From Planctomycetota bacterium (lineage in GTDB: Bacteria > Planctomycetota > Phycisphaerae > Phycisphaerales > UBA1924), in NCBI GenBank assembly GCA_023432465.1, contig JAEYUO010000084.1, positions 1-29,814 of the forward strand: 29,814 bases of DNA, written 5' to 3'. The notes beneath the pieces are model-generated. The model saw only the letters and a program-made list of their open reading frames with translations. It was not told the origin of the DNA and did no database searches. Both the position numbers and the translations under genes were made by a program. Below, piece after piece: positions 7,152-14,296 of this stretch. Numbering within the stretch: position 1 is the stretch's first letter; the number at the start of each line of letters is the position of its first letter.

Positions 7152-9338
7152 CTACTTCCCGACCTCCCCCGCCACCATCTCCACATACCGCATGATCGCC
7201 GCGGCATCGCGCTGCCCGCCCGTCTTCGCCGCCGCGGCGGCCTCATCCAGGTACCGCGCGATCGATGCAAGCCTTGCGCGATCCGCGGCCGCGCCCACCA
7301 TCCACGCCCCCCGCATCGGCGGCGCGGCAAGGCTGGCGTAGGGCGGCACCGCGATGATGCCGCGATCGCGGGCTTCGCGATCCAGCCGCGCGACCAGTCG
7401 CAGCGTCAGGTTCTCTGATTCGAGTTTCCGCAGCGCCGCCCGCGCACGGTCCGCTGCAGCCGGGGCCGCATCGAGCGCTTGCGTCACGGCTTCCGATACG
7501 GTGCGCGACAGCGCTTCGCCTCCGCCAAGGAACTCCGCCGCGGCGGAAGAGATCGGCAACCCGCGCCACGCCAGCAGCCCCTCGCGCTTGGCGCGATGCT
7601 CAGGAACGCCCAGCGCGCGGAGCACGCGCATGTCCTCGATCGTCCCGCACAGCAGCCGCAGGTTTCGCAGCCGCGCTGCGATCGCCTCCGGGTCCTGCGC
7701 GGCGTTGGGCGATGCGCCGGTCCGCCGGGCATCCCCCGCGCGCGACCACGCCTCAAGGTATGCCGTGCGAAGCTCATCGATCCTCGCGACCACCGCCGCG
7801 GCCCGATTGCCTGTGAGATTCGTGATCGACTCCGCATCCCACGCCGGCAACGCAGGGTCCTTCGCCGCCGCCGCGCGGATCGCCGGTTCGCCCACGAACG
7901 GTTCCTGCAGTTCCATTGCCGCGGCGAAAGCCCGCAGGTCCAGCAGCGCGGCCTCCATTGTCGCGGGGCGCGACACTTCCTGCCCCAGCCTCGTGAGACG
8001 CGAGGACACCAGCCGCCACGTCGGCGATTGATCATCCCGGTGCTTGGTGAGCAATCCGTCCACCATCCGCAGCATCTTCAGGTCATCGAGCGAGCGGCGG
8101 TGCGCGGCGATCACACTCACGATCGCCGGCTGGCTCGAGGCCGATTCCGCCCGCGCGATCTCGGCGATCTGCGCGATGAGCTGCGATTCGGATTTCTTCG
8201 CCGCGGCGTCGAGCGCGCGGAAGCTCGTCCGCAGCGACTGCGCGACATCCGCATCGCTCCCGTGCAAAGCGCGCTCATTCAGTAGGTCGAGCGTCCGCTC
8301 CAGCGCGCGGATGGACTTCCGCGCGCGGTCCCGCGCGGGGCCGGGTTCGTCGAGGGCGGCCGCCGCGGCATCGGCCAGCGCGAGGCGGATGCCCTGGATG
8401 TCGCGGGTGCTCTGTCCTGCGCCGCCGGAGCCCGCCTGCAACGTGTCGGCCCAGGCGCACATCCGCGCGATGCTCGCCGCGAGCGACAGCGACTCCGCGG
8501 CTTCAATGTCGCGCGTGCTGGAAGCGAAGGCGCGGGTTGCGGAGTTGAGTCGTGCGAGGATGATGCCGCGCCGCGCTTCGGGGAACCACGCGGGCAGTGC
8601 GCCCGCGAAGACGGGTAGTGCGCCGGCGAGTGTGGCTCGGGCATCGTGCGCCGCACCGGCAAACGACCACGTCGCTTCGGCTTCTTCGATTGCGGCGAGC
8701 AGATCAAGCAGAGACACGCGGGTCGCATCGTCGATTGAGGCCGGGGGTGCGGCCTGCACACGCTCGCGAAGCTCCGCGGCGGAAGGCACGGGGCGGGATG
8801 GGTCTTGCGCGACCCACCCCGCGCTGAGCGCCGAGGCCGACGGCCGTGCAAACTCTGTGACGGGTGCAAACAGAGAGCGGAGCAGGACATCAAGCTCCGC
8901 GGCGGAGTCCGGCATCGCGCCCGCGCCTGTGCCGCTCAGTCCGAGGGCATCGACCGCGCGGATGTACGCCCGCAGGTCCGCCGCGGCATCGCCGCCGCCC
9001 GTTTGGCCCGCACGCACGGCGAGCTCGTTCATCCAGGCCATGTCCGCCAGGAGCGTCATGGCGCAGATGATGTGGATGGAACCAGGCTCGCCCAGTTGCT
9101 CGCCCTTGGAGATGAGCGCGAGGGTGAGCGCCTGCGTGCGGGCGCGGGCGGCCGCGCCGAGCTGGGATTCCGCGAGAGGTTCGTCGGAGTGCCCTGTTGT
9201 GGCTTTGGGCAGCGCGGCCTTCATGGCGCGCGTGGAATCGTTTGCTCCGGGCGCGGGTGGGCGCGGGGCATCGAGGTCGAGGCGTTGCGCGTGCGCAGCG
9301 ACAGCGATGGTCAGAATGGCTGCCGCGCCTGCGAACAT
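7152..9338 (-). CDS. Large exported protein, unknown function
   Basis: 728 aa from the ATG at 9338. A frame extends 40 codons upstream, but that part is encoded by the heptamer array and tail of the preceding gene, whereas 9338 is followed directly by a signal peptide, M-F-A-G-A-A-A-I-L, with likely cleavage after A-H-A. The mature protein is Ala/Arg/Leu-rich and looks mostly helical, without membrane segments or known catalytic motifs. It is probably periplasmic or surface-associated. It is co-directional with the glycosyltransferase gene upstream, 20 bases away. Its last 19 codons are duplicated at 6102-6161. I do not recognise the family. Confidence 0.75.
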   Translation of the reverse strand: MFAGAAAILTIAVAAHAQRLDLDAPRPPAPGANDSTRAMKAALPKATTGHSDEPLAESQLGAAARARTQALTLALISKGEQLGEPGSIHIICAMTLLADMAWMNELAVRAGQTGGGDAAADLRAYIRAVDALGLSGTGAGAMPDSAAELDVLLRSLFAPVTEFARPSASALSAGWVAQDPSRPVPSAAELRERVQAAPPASIDDATRVSLLDLLAAIEEAEATWSFAGAAHDARATLAGALPVFAGALPAWFPEARRGIILARLNSATRAFASSTRDIEAAESLSLAASIARMCAWADTLQAGSGGAGQSTRDIQGIRLALADAAAAALDEPGPARDRARKSIRALERTLDLLNERALHGSDADVAQSLRTSFRALDAAAKKSESQLIAQIAEIARAESASSQPAIVSVIAAHRRSLDDLKMLRMVDGLLTKHRDDQSPTWRLVSSRLTRLGQEVSRPATMEAALLDLRAFAAAMELQEPFVGEPAIRAAAAKDPALPAWDAESITNLTGNRAAAVVARIDELRTAYLEAWSRAGDARRTGASPNAAQDPEAIAARLRNLRLLCGTIEDMRVLRALGVPEHRAKREGLLAWRGLPISSAAAEFLGGGEALSRTVSEAVTQALDAAPAAADRARAALRKLESENLTLRLVARLDREARDRGIIAVPPYASLAAPPMRGAWMVGAAADRARLASIARYLDEAAAAAKTGGQRDAAAIMRYVEMVAGEVGK
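7163..7212. repeat. Direct repeat copy 2, 50 bp, inside gene 3' end
   Basis: This is the in-gene copy of the 50-bp repeat also at 6113-6162. It covers most of the C-terminal codons of the 7152-9338 gene. Confidence 0.9.
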
Positions 9339-9348
9339 GCGATGACGC

Positions 9349-9390
9349 TGCCCGCTTCTCACTTCCCACTTCCCCCTTCCGACTTCCCAC
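9349..9390 (-). repeat. Six-unit heptamer array, consensus GTGGGAA
   Basis: Read from 9390 on the minus strand there are six consecutive 7-base units: GTGGGAA, GTCGGAA and GGGGGAA, then GTGGGAA, GTGAGAA and GCGGGCA. The array runs from the last codons of the glycosyltransferase gene through its stop codon into the spacer before the 9338 start. Confidence 0.85.
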
Positions 9391-10681
9391 TGCGATACAC
9401 CTTCTCGAGTGCCTCCACCATCCGCTCCGTGCTGAACTGCTCCGCGCACTCCGCGCATCCGCGCGCGGCCATCTCCGCGCGCTCGCGCGGGTGGTCAAAC
9501 GCCCAACGTACTGCTTCGCGCAGCCTGGCGACATCCCCCGTCGGCACCAGCAGCCCTGTCTCGCGGTCGCGGACGACCTCCGGCGTCCCGTCGCAGTCGT
9601 ACGCGATCGGGCACACCCCCGCGAGGAGCGCCTGCGGCACGGTCCGCGGCAGGCCTTCTCTGTATGAAGGATGGGCGAGCACATCCATCGCGCGCATGAG
9701 GCCGGGGATGCGATCGGGCGGGACGAGTCCGGTGATGATGAGCTGGGCGGAAGATGCGGCCGCGGGGTGCGTGTCGGCTTCCCACACGCCGATACACAGG
9801 CCGCGGGCCTTGTCGATCAGCCGCCTCCGCCACCACCCATCGCCGACCCACAGCAGCTTCCAGTTGGGATGTGCCTTGAGATCCGCCGCGAGCGCGTCGA
9901 GCACATCGTCGTGTCCTTTGTGCTGCGCCAGCCGCGCGACGGTGCCGATGACAAAGTCCCCCACGCGCAGGCCGAGCCGCGCCCGCACGCTCGCGCGGTC
10001 CTCGCCGGGCGCGGCGGTCAGGTATGGCCCGGTCTCCATGCCCGAATGCACCGTCACATATTGCTCGGGAGTGCCGATTCCTCGCGCCAGGAACTGCCGT
10101 GTCATTGCATCCGCGACGCTGACGATCACATGACAGTATTGTGCCGCATCTCGCTCCGCACTTCCATAAACAAGGTTCATCAGCCAGAGCTTGCACCGCT
10201 GAACGAGTCCGCCCTCGACCGGCATGAACGGCGGGCCGTGAATGGTGTGGACGACACGGATGCGGCCTTCGCGCCCGCCCTCCTTCCATGCCGCCATCCG
10301 CCCCAGCACACCCGCCTTGCTCGAGTGCGTGTGCACCACGTCCGGCTTGATCGTGCGGATCAGCTCGCGCATCTGGCCGACCGCACGAAGCTCCCGCCGC
10401 GGGCTCACCTCCCGCACCAGGTCCGGCACGACATGCGTCACGATTGGGTGGCACTGCCTTTGGTGGGCCGGCACTCCGTGCCGGCGATCAGTGGTTTCCT
10501 GATGCTCGCATCGCGCGTTGAACGCCTCCACCCGCGTCAGGAGCGATCCCTCCGGCCCGTAGATCGGCCCGAACGCCAGGTGCACCTCGTGCCCCATGCG
10601 GGCCTGCCCCTCGCACGAGAGAACCGTGTTCTCCTGCGAGCCGCCGAGGATCAAGCGTGTGCTGATGTGGAGGATGCGCAT
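9359..10681 (-). CDS. GT4-family glycosyltransferase
   Basis: 440 aa. The N-terminus, M-R-I-L-H-I-S-T-R-L-I-L-G-G-S-Q-E, is the GT-B start with a glycine loop. H-T-H-S-S-K-A-G-V-L-G-R about residues 116-127 and the C-terminal donor-site region S-Y-R-E-G-L-P-R ... G-T-P-E-V-V place it in family GT4, which makes cell-surface or exopolysaccharide glycans from activated sugars in the cytoplasm. In the E-x7-E motif near residue 340 the second Glu is replaced by Gln (E-G-L-P-R-T-V-P-Q). Two repeats have entered the frame: a palindrome encoding about residues 63-77, and a heptamer array encoding the last ten or so residues, S-G-K-S-E-G-G-S-G-K. The start overlaps the upstream gene by 31 bases. Donor and acceptor are unknown. 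Confidence 0.88.
   Translation of the reverse strand: MRILHISTRLILGGSQENTVLSCEGQARMGHEVHLAFGPIYGPEGSLLTRVEAFNARCEHQETTDRRHGVPAHQRQCHPIVTHVVPDLVREVSPRRELRAVGQMRELIRTIKPDVVHTHSSKAGVLGRMAAWKEGGREGRIRVVHTIHGPPFMPVEGGLVQRCKLWLMNLVYGSAERDAAQYCHVIVSVADAMTRQFLARGIGTPEQYVTVHSGMETGPYLTAAPGEDRASVRARLGLRVGDFVIGTVARLAQHKGHDDVLDALAADLKAHPNWKLLWVGDGWWRRRLIDKARGLCIGVWEADTHPAAASSAQLIITGLVPPDRIPGLMRAMDVLAHPSYREGLPRTVPQALLAGVCPIAYDCDGTPEVVRDRETGLLVPTGDVARLREAVRWAFDHPRERAEMAARGCAECAEQFSTERMVEALEKVYRSGKSEGGSGK
10452..10493. repeat. Palindromic repeat inside glycosyltransferase gene
   Basis: Perfect 8-base arms GCCGGCAC (10467-10474) and GTGCCGGC (10478-10485) enclose a TCC loop; outer arms CACTG (10452-10456) and CAGTG (10489-10493) extend the symmetry. 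It lies in frame in the GT4 gene and is translated as an Arg/His/Gln-rich stretch. Confidence 0.8.
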
Positions 10682-11235
10682 GGTGAGGCCGATGGGGGTG
10701 CCGATGCCGCGGGCAGCTTAGCACCACACTCCGGGCACACGCTTGCGCCCGCTGGCAACCCCCGGAGGTCGTACTCACACGTGCGGCAGTGGCCGCGGGG
10801 AGCCCGGATGCCCCAGAACCCCGCGCACATCAGGCCGCCGCCCAGGGCGCCCACCATCCACCACGGGACCGAGGCCGAGACCGCCGACCCGTCATCGGTG
10901 TATCGCGGCAGCCATTCATACGGCGTGAACGCGGCATCGTGTCGGGAGAACCGCGGAAGCACCTGTACATGCGCGGCGCTTCTCGTTGTCGCCCCCGAAC
11001 TCCACGATCCGAACACCCCGCCCGGGAGCAGCGCGGGTTGCCAACTGCCGGGCATCCAGACATACCGCACCACGCCGCGCTCGAAGTACACGCGGTTGTC
11101 CCTCGTCGCACCAAGGTCGAGCACATAAACCACGCGGAACTGGTTGGCGATCAACGCCGACAACGCGACGGCAACGAGAAGCACGCCGGTGCTAAACAGC
11201 ACACGCCGCATGACCCTGCGAAACCCGGCGCCCAT
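10651..11235 (-). CDS. Membrane protein with C-terminal zinc ribbon
   Basis: 194 aa from the ATG at 11235, chosen because GGAGG stands four bases upstream; starts at 11259 and 11211 are also in frame. A membrane segment lies near residues 12-32, an extracytoplasmic-looking Tyr/Trp-rich region follows, then a second membrane segment (P-W-W-M-V-G-A-L-G-G-G) near residues 130-148. The C-terminus is a ribbon: C-R-T-C-E-Y-D-L-R-G-L, then C-P-E-C-G-A-K about residues 157-178, followed by a Ser/Ala tail. This layout of two membrane segments with a C-terminal YDLRG ribbon is typical of phycisphaeran proteins of unknown function. The last 31 bases overlap the glycosyltransferase start, so the two are probably translated in tandem. 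Confidence 0.78.
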   Translation of the reverse strand: MGAGFRRVMRRVLFSTGVLLVAVALSALIANQFRVVYVLDLGATRDNRVYFERGVVRYVWMPGSWQPALLPGGVFGSWSSGATTRSAAHVQVLPRFSRHDAAFTPYEWLPRYTDDGSAVSASVPWWMVGALGGGLMCAGFWGIRAPRGHCRTCEYDLRGLPAGASVCPECGAKLPAASAPPSASPCASSTSAHA

Positions 11236-11337
11236 GGGGCCTCCAGTCTCACGCCGCACCCCGCCCTCCCGCCGCGCTCCCGATCACAGCCTACCGCAAT
11301 CCGCGGCCCGGGAGGCGGAGGTTCCTCGGACAGAAAC

Positions 11338-12429
11338 TTACTCCTCATTCACAACAATCGATGCGCCGACCTCCCCATACCGGATCCACTCCAGGCACAG
11401 CCCGTGCGCCGGCAGCGTCGAGCCCGCCAGTCGCCGGTTGCCGGTGCGCAGCGCTTCGCGCACTCGCTCCGGAGAGCACCGGCCCTTGCCCGCTTCGATG
11501 AGCGTTCCCGCGATGATCCGCACCATGTTCCACAGAAACCCGTTTCCCCACACGCGGATCACCAGCTTCTGCACCGGGCCATCGGCCTCACCGGTCAGGC
11601 CACCCTGCCGCGGCCACACCACCGGCGCGTTTGGGTCTTCTGTCCCGATCCCTTGATCCCCCGATCCCTCGATCCCTTCCTCAAGCACTTCACACCCAAA
11701 CACCGTGCGCACCGTCGTCAGCCGTCCGTGACCGGCAGCGGCAAACGCCTTGAAGTCGTGCGTCCCCACGATTTCCGCCGCGGCGGCGCGCATGGCCTCG
11801 ACATCCATGCGCTGCCAGAAGTGCATCGCCGTCCGTCGCGGCCAGAGCGGCCGATGATCCGAGCACCACAGCGTGTACGTGTACCCCTTCGAGACCGCGC
11901 CCATGATCGGATTGAACTCATCGGGCACGACTTCGATCGACCGCACCAGAACATCATCCGGCAGCCGCGCGTTAACTGCGCGCATGAGCGGGAGCGTGCC
12001 GCGATCGGCGGGCCACCCACCCCCGCTCCGGCCCTGTCCGGATTCCAGCGTCAGGAACGATGCGACCTGGCCGCGGGCGTGCACGCCCGCATCCGTCCGG
12101 CTTGCGCCGGTGACGATGACCGGCTCGCGGACGACCTGTCGCACGGCCCGCTCGACGACGGACTGGACGGTGCGGAGTTCGCGGCGGGGACGATCATCCG
12201 GAACCGCATCAAGCTCTGGCGCAGCCTCCTCCCCCGTCCCCGACGGGGGAGGTGTCAGCGAAGCTGACGGAGGGGGTTCATTCAGTCCCACCTCCGCCTC
12301 CCACCCTGCCGGGTCGTGTTCCTTGAAGCCGTGCATGTGTGCCGGGACGGCATCGGCGTGCGGGAACTGCTTCTGCCACCCGCAGAACTCGGTCCCGTCA
12401 TACGCGATGGTCAGCTTGTATCGCGGCAC
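11338..12429 (-). CDS. truA: tRNA pseudouridine(38-40) synthase TruA
   Basis: 363 aa with a GTG start at 12429. TruA converts uridines 38-40 of the tRNA anticodon stem to pseudouridine. Family marks: Y-K-L-T-I-A-Y-D-G-T-E-F-C-G-W-Q-K-Q at the N-terminus, then R-T-V-Q; the catalytic loop G-A-S-R-T-D-A-G-V-H-A-R-G-Q with Asp113; and N-G-F-L-W-N-M-V-R-I-I-A-G-T near the C-terminus. The usual length is about 245-270 aa. The excess comes mainly from about 63 residues inserted between W-Q-K-Q (21) and R-T-V-Q (86), including a translated double-hairpin repeat, and from a second insert near residues 250-270 that includes an octamer array. The start follows the stop of the 12439 gene by nine bases, with AAGG overlapping that stop. 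Confidence 0.93.
   Translation of the reverse strand: MPRYKLTIAYDGTEFCGWQKQFPHADAVPAHMHGFKEHDPAGWEAEVGLNEPPPSASLTPPPSGTGEEAAPELDAVPDDRPRRELRTVQSVVERAVRQVVREPVIVTGASRTDAGVHARGQVASFLTLESGQGRSGGGWPADRGTLPLMRAVNARLPDDVLVRSIEVVPDEFNPIMGAVSKGYTYTLWCSDHRPLWPRRTAMHFWQRMDVEAMRAAAAEIVGTHDFKAFAAAGHGRLTTVRTVFGCEVLEEGIEGSGDQGIGTEDPNAPVVWPRQGGLTGEADGPVQKLVIRVWGNGFLWNMVRIIAGTLIEAGKGRCSPERVREALRTGNRRLAGSTLPAHGLCLEWIRYGEVGASIVVNEE
11645..11676. repeat. Four-unit octamer array in truA, unit GGGATCRR
   Basis: On the minus strand four consecutive 8-base units GGGATCRR lie in frame in truA and are translated as a Gly/Ile/Ser/Gln-containing loop. The plus-strand unit is NNGATCCC (CC, TT, CC, TC). Confidence 0.85.
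12228..12275. repeat. REP-like double hairpin inside truA
   Basis: The first hairpin has perfect 11-base arms, CCTCCCCCGTC (12228-12238) and GACGGGGGAGG (12242-12252), with a CCC loop. The second has perfect arms GTCAGC (12254-12259) and GCTGAC (12263-12268) with a GAA loop. A further GGAGGGGG at 12269-12276 could pair alternatively with the first left arm. It is translated in truA as P-P-P-S-A-S-L-T-P-P-P-S-G-T-G-E-E. Confidence 0.9.
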
Positions 12430-12438
12430 GGACCAACC

Positions 12439-12819
12439 TTAGCCGCGCCTGTGCACGATCCACCCGCCCGCCAGCGCCAGCGCGCCGCCGACGATCGGCG
12501 GGGTTGCGAACAGCAGGATCGCATCCGCGCCTCTGAAGAACCCCGCGATGAACAGGCCCGCGGCGATGGCGAGCACGCCGCCGACTCGCGGCCAAAGGAC
12601 CGCCGCAAGCGCCACGGCGAGGCACCCGAGCACGATGCCGCCGCCATAGAACCAGGACTGGCCGCCCTCGGAGATCGCGACGCTCGCCGCGAACCACGAC
12701 CAGAACGCGGCCCACGCGCCGACCAGCGCAGCACCCGACCAGCGGACGATGCGCGGGCCCATCGGAACAGGGCGGGATTCGGGCAAACAGACAGGACTGA
12801 CGGTTGTCGCGGCAAGCAT
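12439..12819 (-). CDS. Small four-helix membrane protein, unknown function
   Basis: 126 aa. Four hydrophobic segments, at about residues 25-45, 52-70, 75-95 and 100-122, with short loops and a basic C-terminus (V-H-R-R-G) indicate a small inner-membrane protein. No catalytic or transport motif is seen. GGAG stands about nine bases before the ATG. A promoter with a 16-base palindrome over its -10 element lies just upstream (12837-12852), so expression is probably controlled by a dimeric repressor encoded elsewhere. truA begins nine bases downstream and is likely cotranscribed, which would place a housekeeping tRNA-modification gene under the same regulated promoter. Confidence 0.75.
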   Translation of the reverse strand: MLAATTVSPVCLPESRPVPMGPRIVRWSGAALVGAWAAFWSWFAASVAISEGGQSWFYGGGIVLGCLAVALAAVLWPRVGGVLAIAAGLFIAGFFRGADAILLFATPPIVGGALALAGGWIVHRRG

Positions 12820-12836
12820 GGTTTATCTCCGAGAGA

Positions 12837-12852
12837 GTTAGTATACGCTAAC
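12837..12852. promoter_or_regulatory. 16-base operator palindrome over a -10 element
   Basis: GTTAGTATACGCTAAC has 5-base inverted arms, GTTAG and CTAAC. On the minus strand it contains the -10-like hexamer TATACT (12845-12840), 20 bases upstream of the ATG at 12819, which has its own GGAG. No good -35 is visible. The shape resembles sites for TetR- or MarR-type dimers, but no regulator gene is adjacent. Confidence 0.65.
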
Positions 12853-12971
12853 AGTTCTTCGGAAAGTCTGCCATAGCGATTTCAGAAAACCAGACGCCGG
12901 GATCATGATTTTCGCCGAATCGTGCGCAACTATCTGTTGTTTCGGGACTTGCGACAGGCCAACCGAAGTTG

Positions 12972-13160
12972 TCAGCTTGGCTTTCGCGTGCTGCCGATCA
13001 CGACAACCTGCTCGCCGGCGGGCTTGGTCGCCTGCGCACGCTGCTTCTCGAGCTCATCCTGATATGGCGCGATCTTCGCCGAGATCCGCCACCACCACAG
13101 CGCGACGGTCGTCGCCACGATGACCAGGAGCACGATGATGGTGATGATGAAGGGGACCAT
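12972..13160 (-). CDS. Small single-pass membrane protein
   Basis: 62 aa. A strongly hydrophobic segment from about residue 2 to 24 ends in three tryptophans (A-L-W-W-W-R), followed by a charged helix with D-E-L-E-K-Q-R and a short basic tail. The pattern is that of a small inner-membrane protein with a cytoplasmic helix. A TAGGCT hexamer lies 11 bases before the ATG but is a weak promoter candidate; no clear ribosome site is present. Nothing recognisable lies in 12853-12971. The gene is plausible from its composition and topology, but short, so the call is moderate. Confidence 0.5.
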   Translation of the reverse strand: MVPFIITIIVLLVIVATTVALWWWRISAKIAPYQDELEKQRAQATKPAGEQVVVIGSTRKPS

Positions 13161-13294
13161 GCTCGGTCGAAAGCCTATGGCGACCGTGTGGAAGAGTCAG
13201 CCGGCCGGCTCCTCTTGGCCCACAGATTCGCACGCTGTTGGCAGAGCGTCATACGAAACGCGCAGCAAGTCTTGAAATTGCCCCAACTTGGTGA

Positions 13295-13323
13295 TTGACA
13301 CCGTGGGGCGCTCGCGGTAAAGG
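13295..13323 (+). promoter_or_regulatory. Possible sigma-70 promoter, TTGACA-17-TAAAGG
   Basis: A perfect TTGACA at 13295-13300 is followed after 17 bases by TAAAGG. If used, the exported-protein gene at 13528 would have a 5' leader of about 200 bases that includes a small hairpin at 13344-13360. The rest of 13161-13527 holds no gene I can support. Confidence 0.35.
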
Positions 13324-13527
13324 TGACAACCGGAGATGCCAACGCCGACGTGTTGTCGGCGGGCCGGAGCGATCGAGAGAGACCACTCCGAACATCCCGA
13401 GTGCGTTGTCCGACCAGCGTCAATCGCGGCGACAAAGCGTGCCAATCCCACGAACTCTGCCGCGAGCCCCGCGCGGTGGGACCATGACGACGCGCCCCAT
13501 CGACACCCCTTTTTAAGGAGAGTGCAG

Positions 13528-14211
13528 ATGTGTAGGTGCAAGTTCCTGTGTGGAGTTGCGGCCCTGATGTGTGCGGCATTGCCCGCGCTCGCGGGAGATC
13601 AGTTCCCGCCGCCTTGGCCGCGCACCGACCCGACGGGCGAGCCATTGCCCGATGTCACGTTCCAGTGCTGGACATTCCCCACGGCGGCCAGTCCGATCCC
13701 GCCCGACCCGGGATTCTGGAACCCGCACGGCCAGCCGTTTGGTCCGCGGATCGTTCCCGCGGATCCGAACACGCCTCCGATCTGGCTGCCGGAGTTTGGC
13801 GGGCGCGAGGGCGTGTGGTGCCTGAACCCCGGCGACATGATGGAGTTCGAGATCCCCAACTGGTTCATGCCGCCGCCGCACGAGAAGGAGATCTGGGTGC
13901 AGATCAAGCACCTCTTCGGCCCGCCGCGGGTCGAGGTCATCTATCCCGCCGGCACCGGCTTGTTGACGGTGCCCGCGCTTCCCGCCGGGGGCGGGCCGAT
14001 CGATCCGCCCGGATCGGCGTGGATGGAGACCGCCTACTACACCATCCTGCCCTACTGCCCGGAGTTTGAGGTCATCAAGATCACGGCCCTGGAGCAGATG
14101 TACATCGATCAGGTGTGCATCGATACATACTGCCGGATCCCCGCGCCCGGCGCGGCAGCGTTGCTCGGCCTGGGTGGGCTGGTCGCGGCCCGCCGGCGGC
14201 GCGCGGATTGA
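13528..14211 (+). CDS. PEP-CTERM-like exported protein
   Basis: 227 aa from the ATG at 13528, chosen because TTAAGGAG lies seven bases upstream and a signal peptide follows (M-C-R-C-K-F-L-C-G-V, cleavage probably after A-L-A). The mature part is rich in Pro, Trp and Gly and carries several cysteines. The C-terminus is a sorting tail: I-P-A-P-G-A-A-A-L-L-G-L, a short hydrophobic stretch and then A-R-R-R-R. This is the PEP-CTERM layout with P-A-P-G in place of P-E-P, as is common in planctomycetes, where such proteins are handled by an exosortase-type system. A strong terminator follows at 14250-14280. The function of the mature domain is unknown. Confidence 0.85.
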   Translation: MCRCKFLCGVAALMCAALPALAGDQFPPPWPRTDPTGEPLPDVTFQCWTFPTAASPIPPDPGFWNPHGQPFGPRIVPADPNTPPIWLPEFGGREGVWCLNPGDMMEFEIPNWFMPPPHEKEIWVQIKHLFGPPRVEVIYPAGTGLLTVPALPAGGGPIDPPGSAWMETAYYTILPYCPEFEVIKITALEQMYIDQVCIDTYCRIPAPGAAALLGLGGLVAARRRRAD

Positions 14212-14249
14212 TGCGGGCCGGGCCGGAACTCCTTCTCAACAACGACAGG

Positions 14250-14280
14250 GGCCGCGGCGGCGACGTCGCGGCCTTCTTTT
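14250..14280 (+). terminator. Rho-independent terminator
   Basis: GGCCGCG (14250-14256) and CGCGGCC (14267-14273) form a 7-bp GC stem with a 10-base loop, followed directly by TTCTTTT. It ends the exported-protein gene at 13528-14211. Confidence 0.85.
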
Positions 14281-14296
14281 CGCGCGGGCATGTTGA

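Noticed and set aside
12228..12275. Rho-independent terminator.
   Set aside because: The hairpin lies inside truA, has no T run on either strand, and is in frame with conserved sequence on both sides.
13197..13541. Minus-strand frame of 114 codons opposite the leader of the 13528 gene.
   Set aside because: The C-terminal 50 residues look somewhat protein-like, but there is no start signal and it covers the ribosome site of a convincing plus-strand gene. Not excluded, only unsupported.
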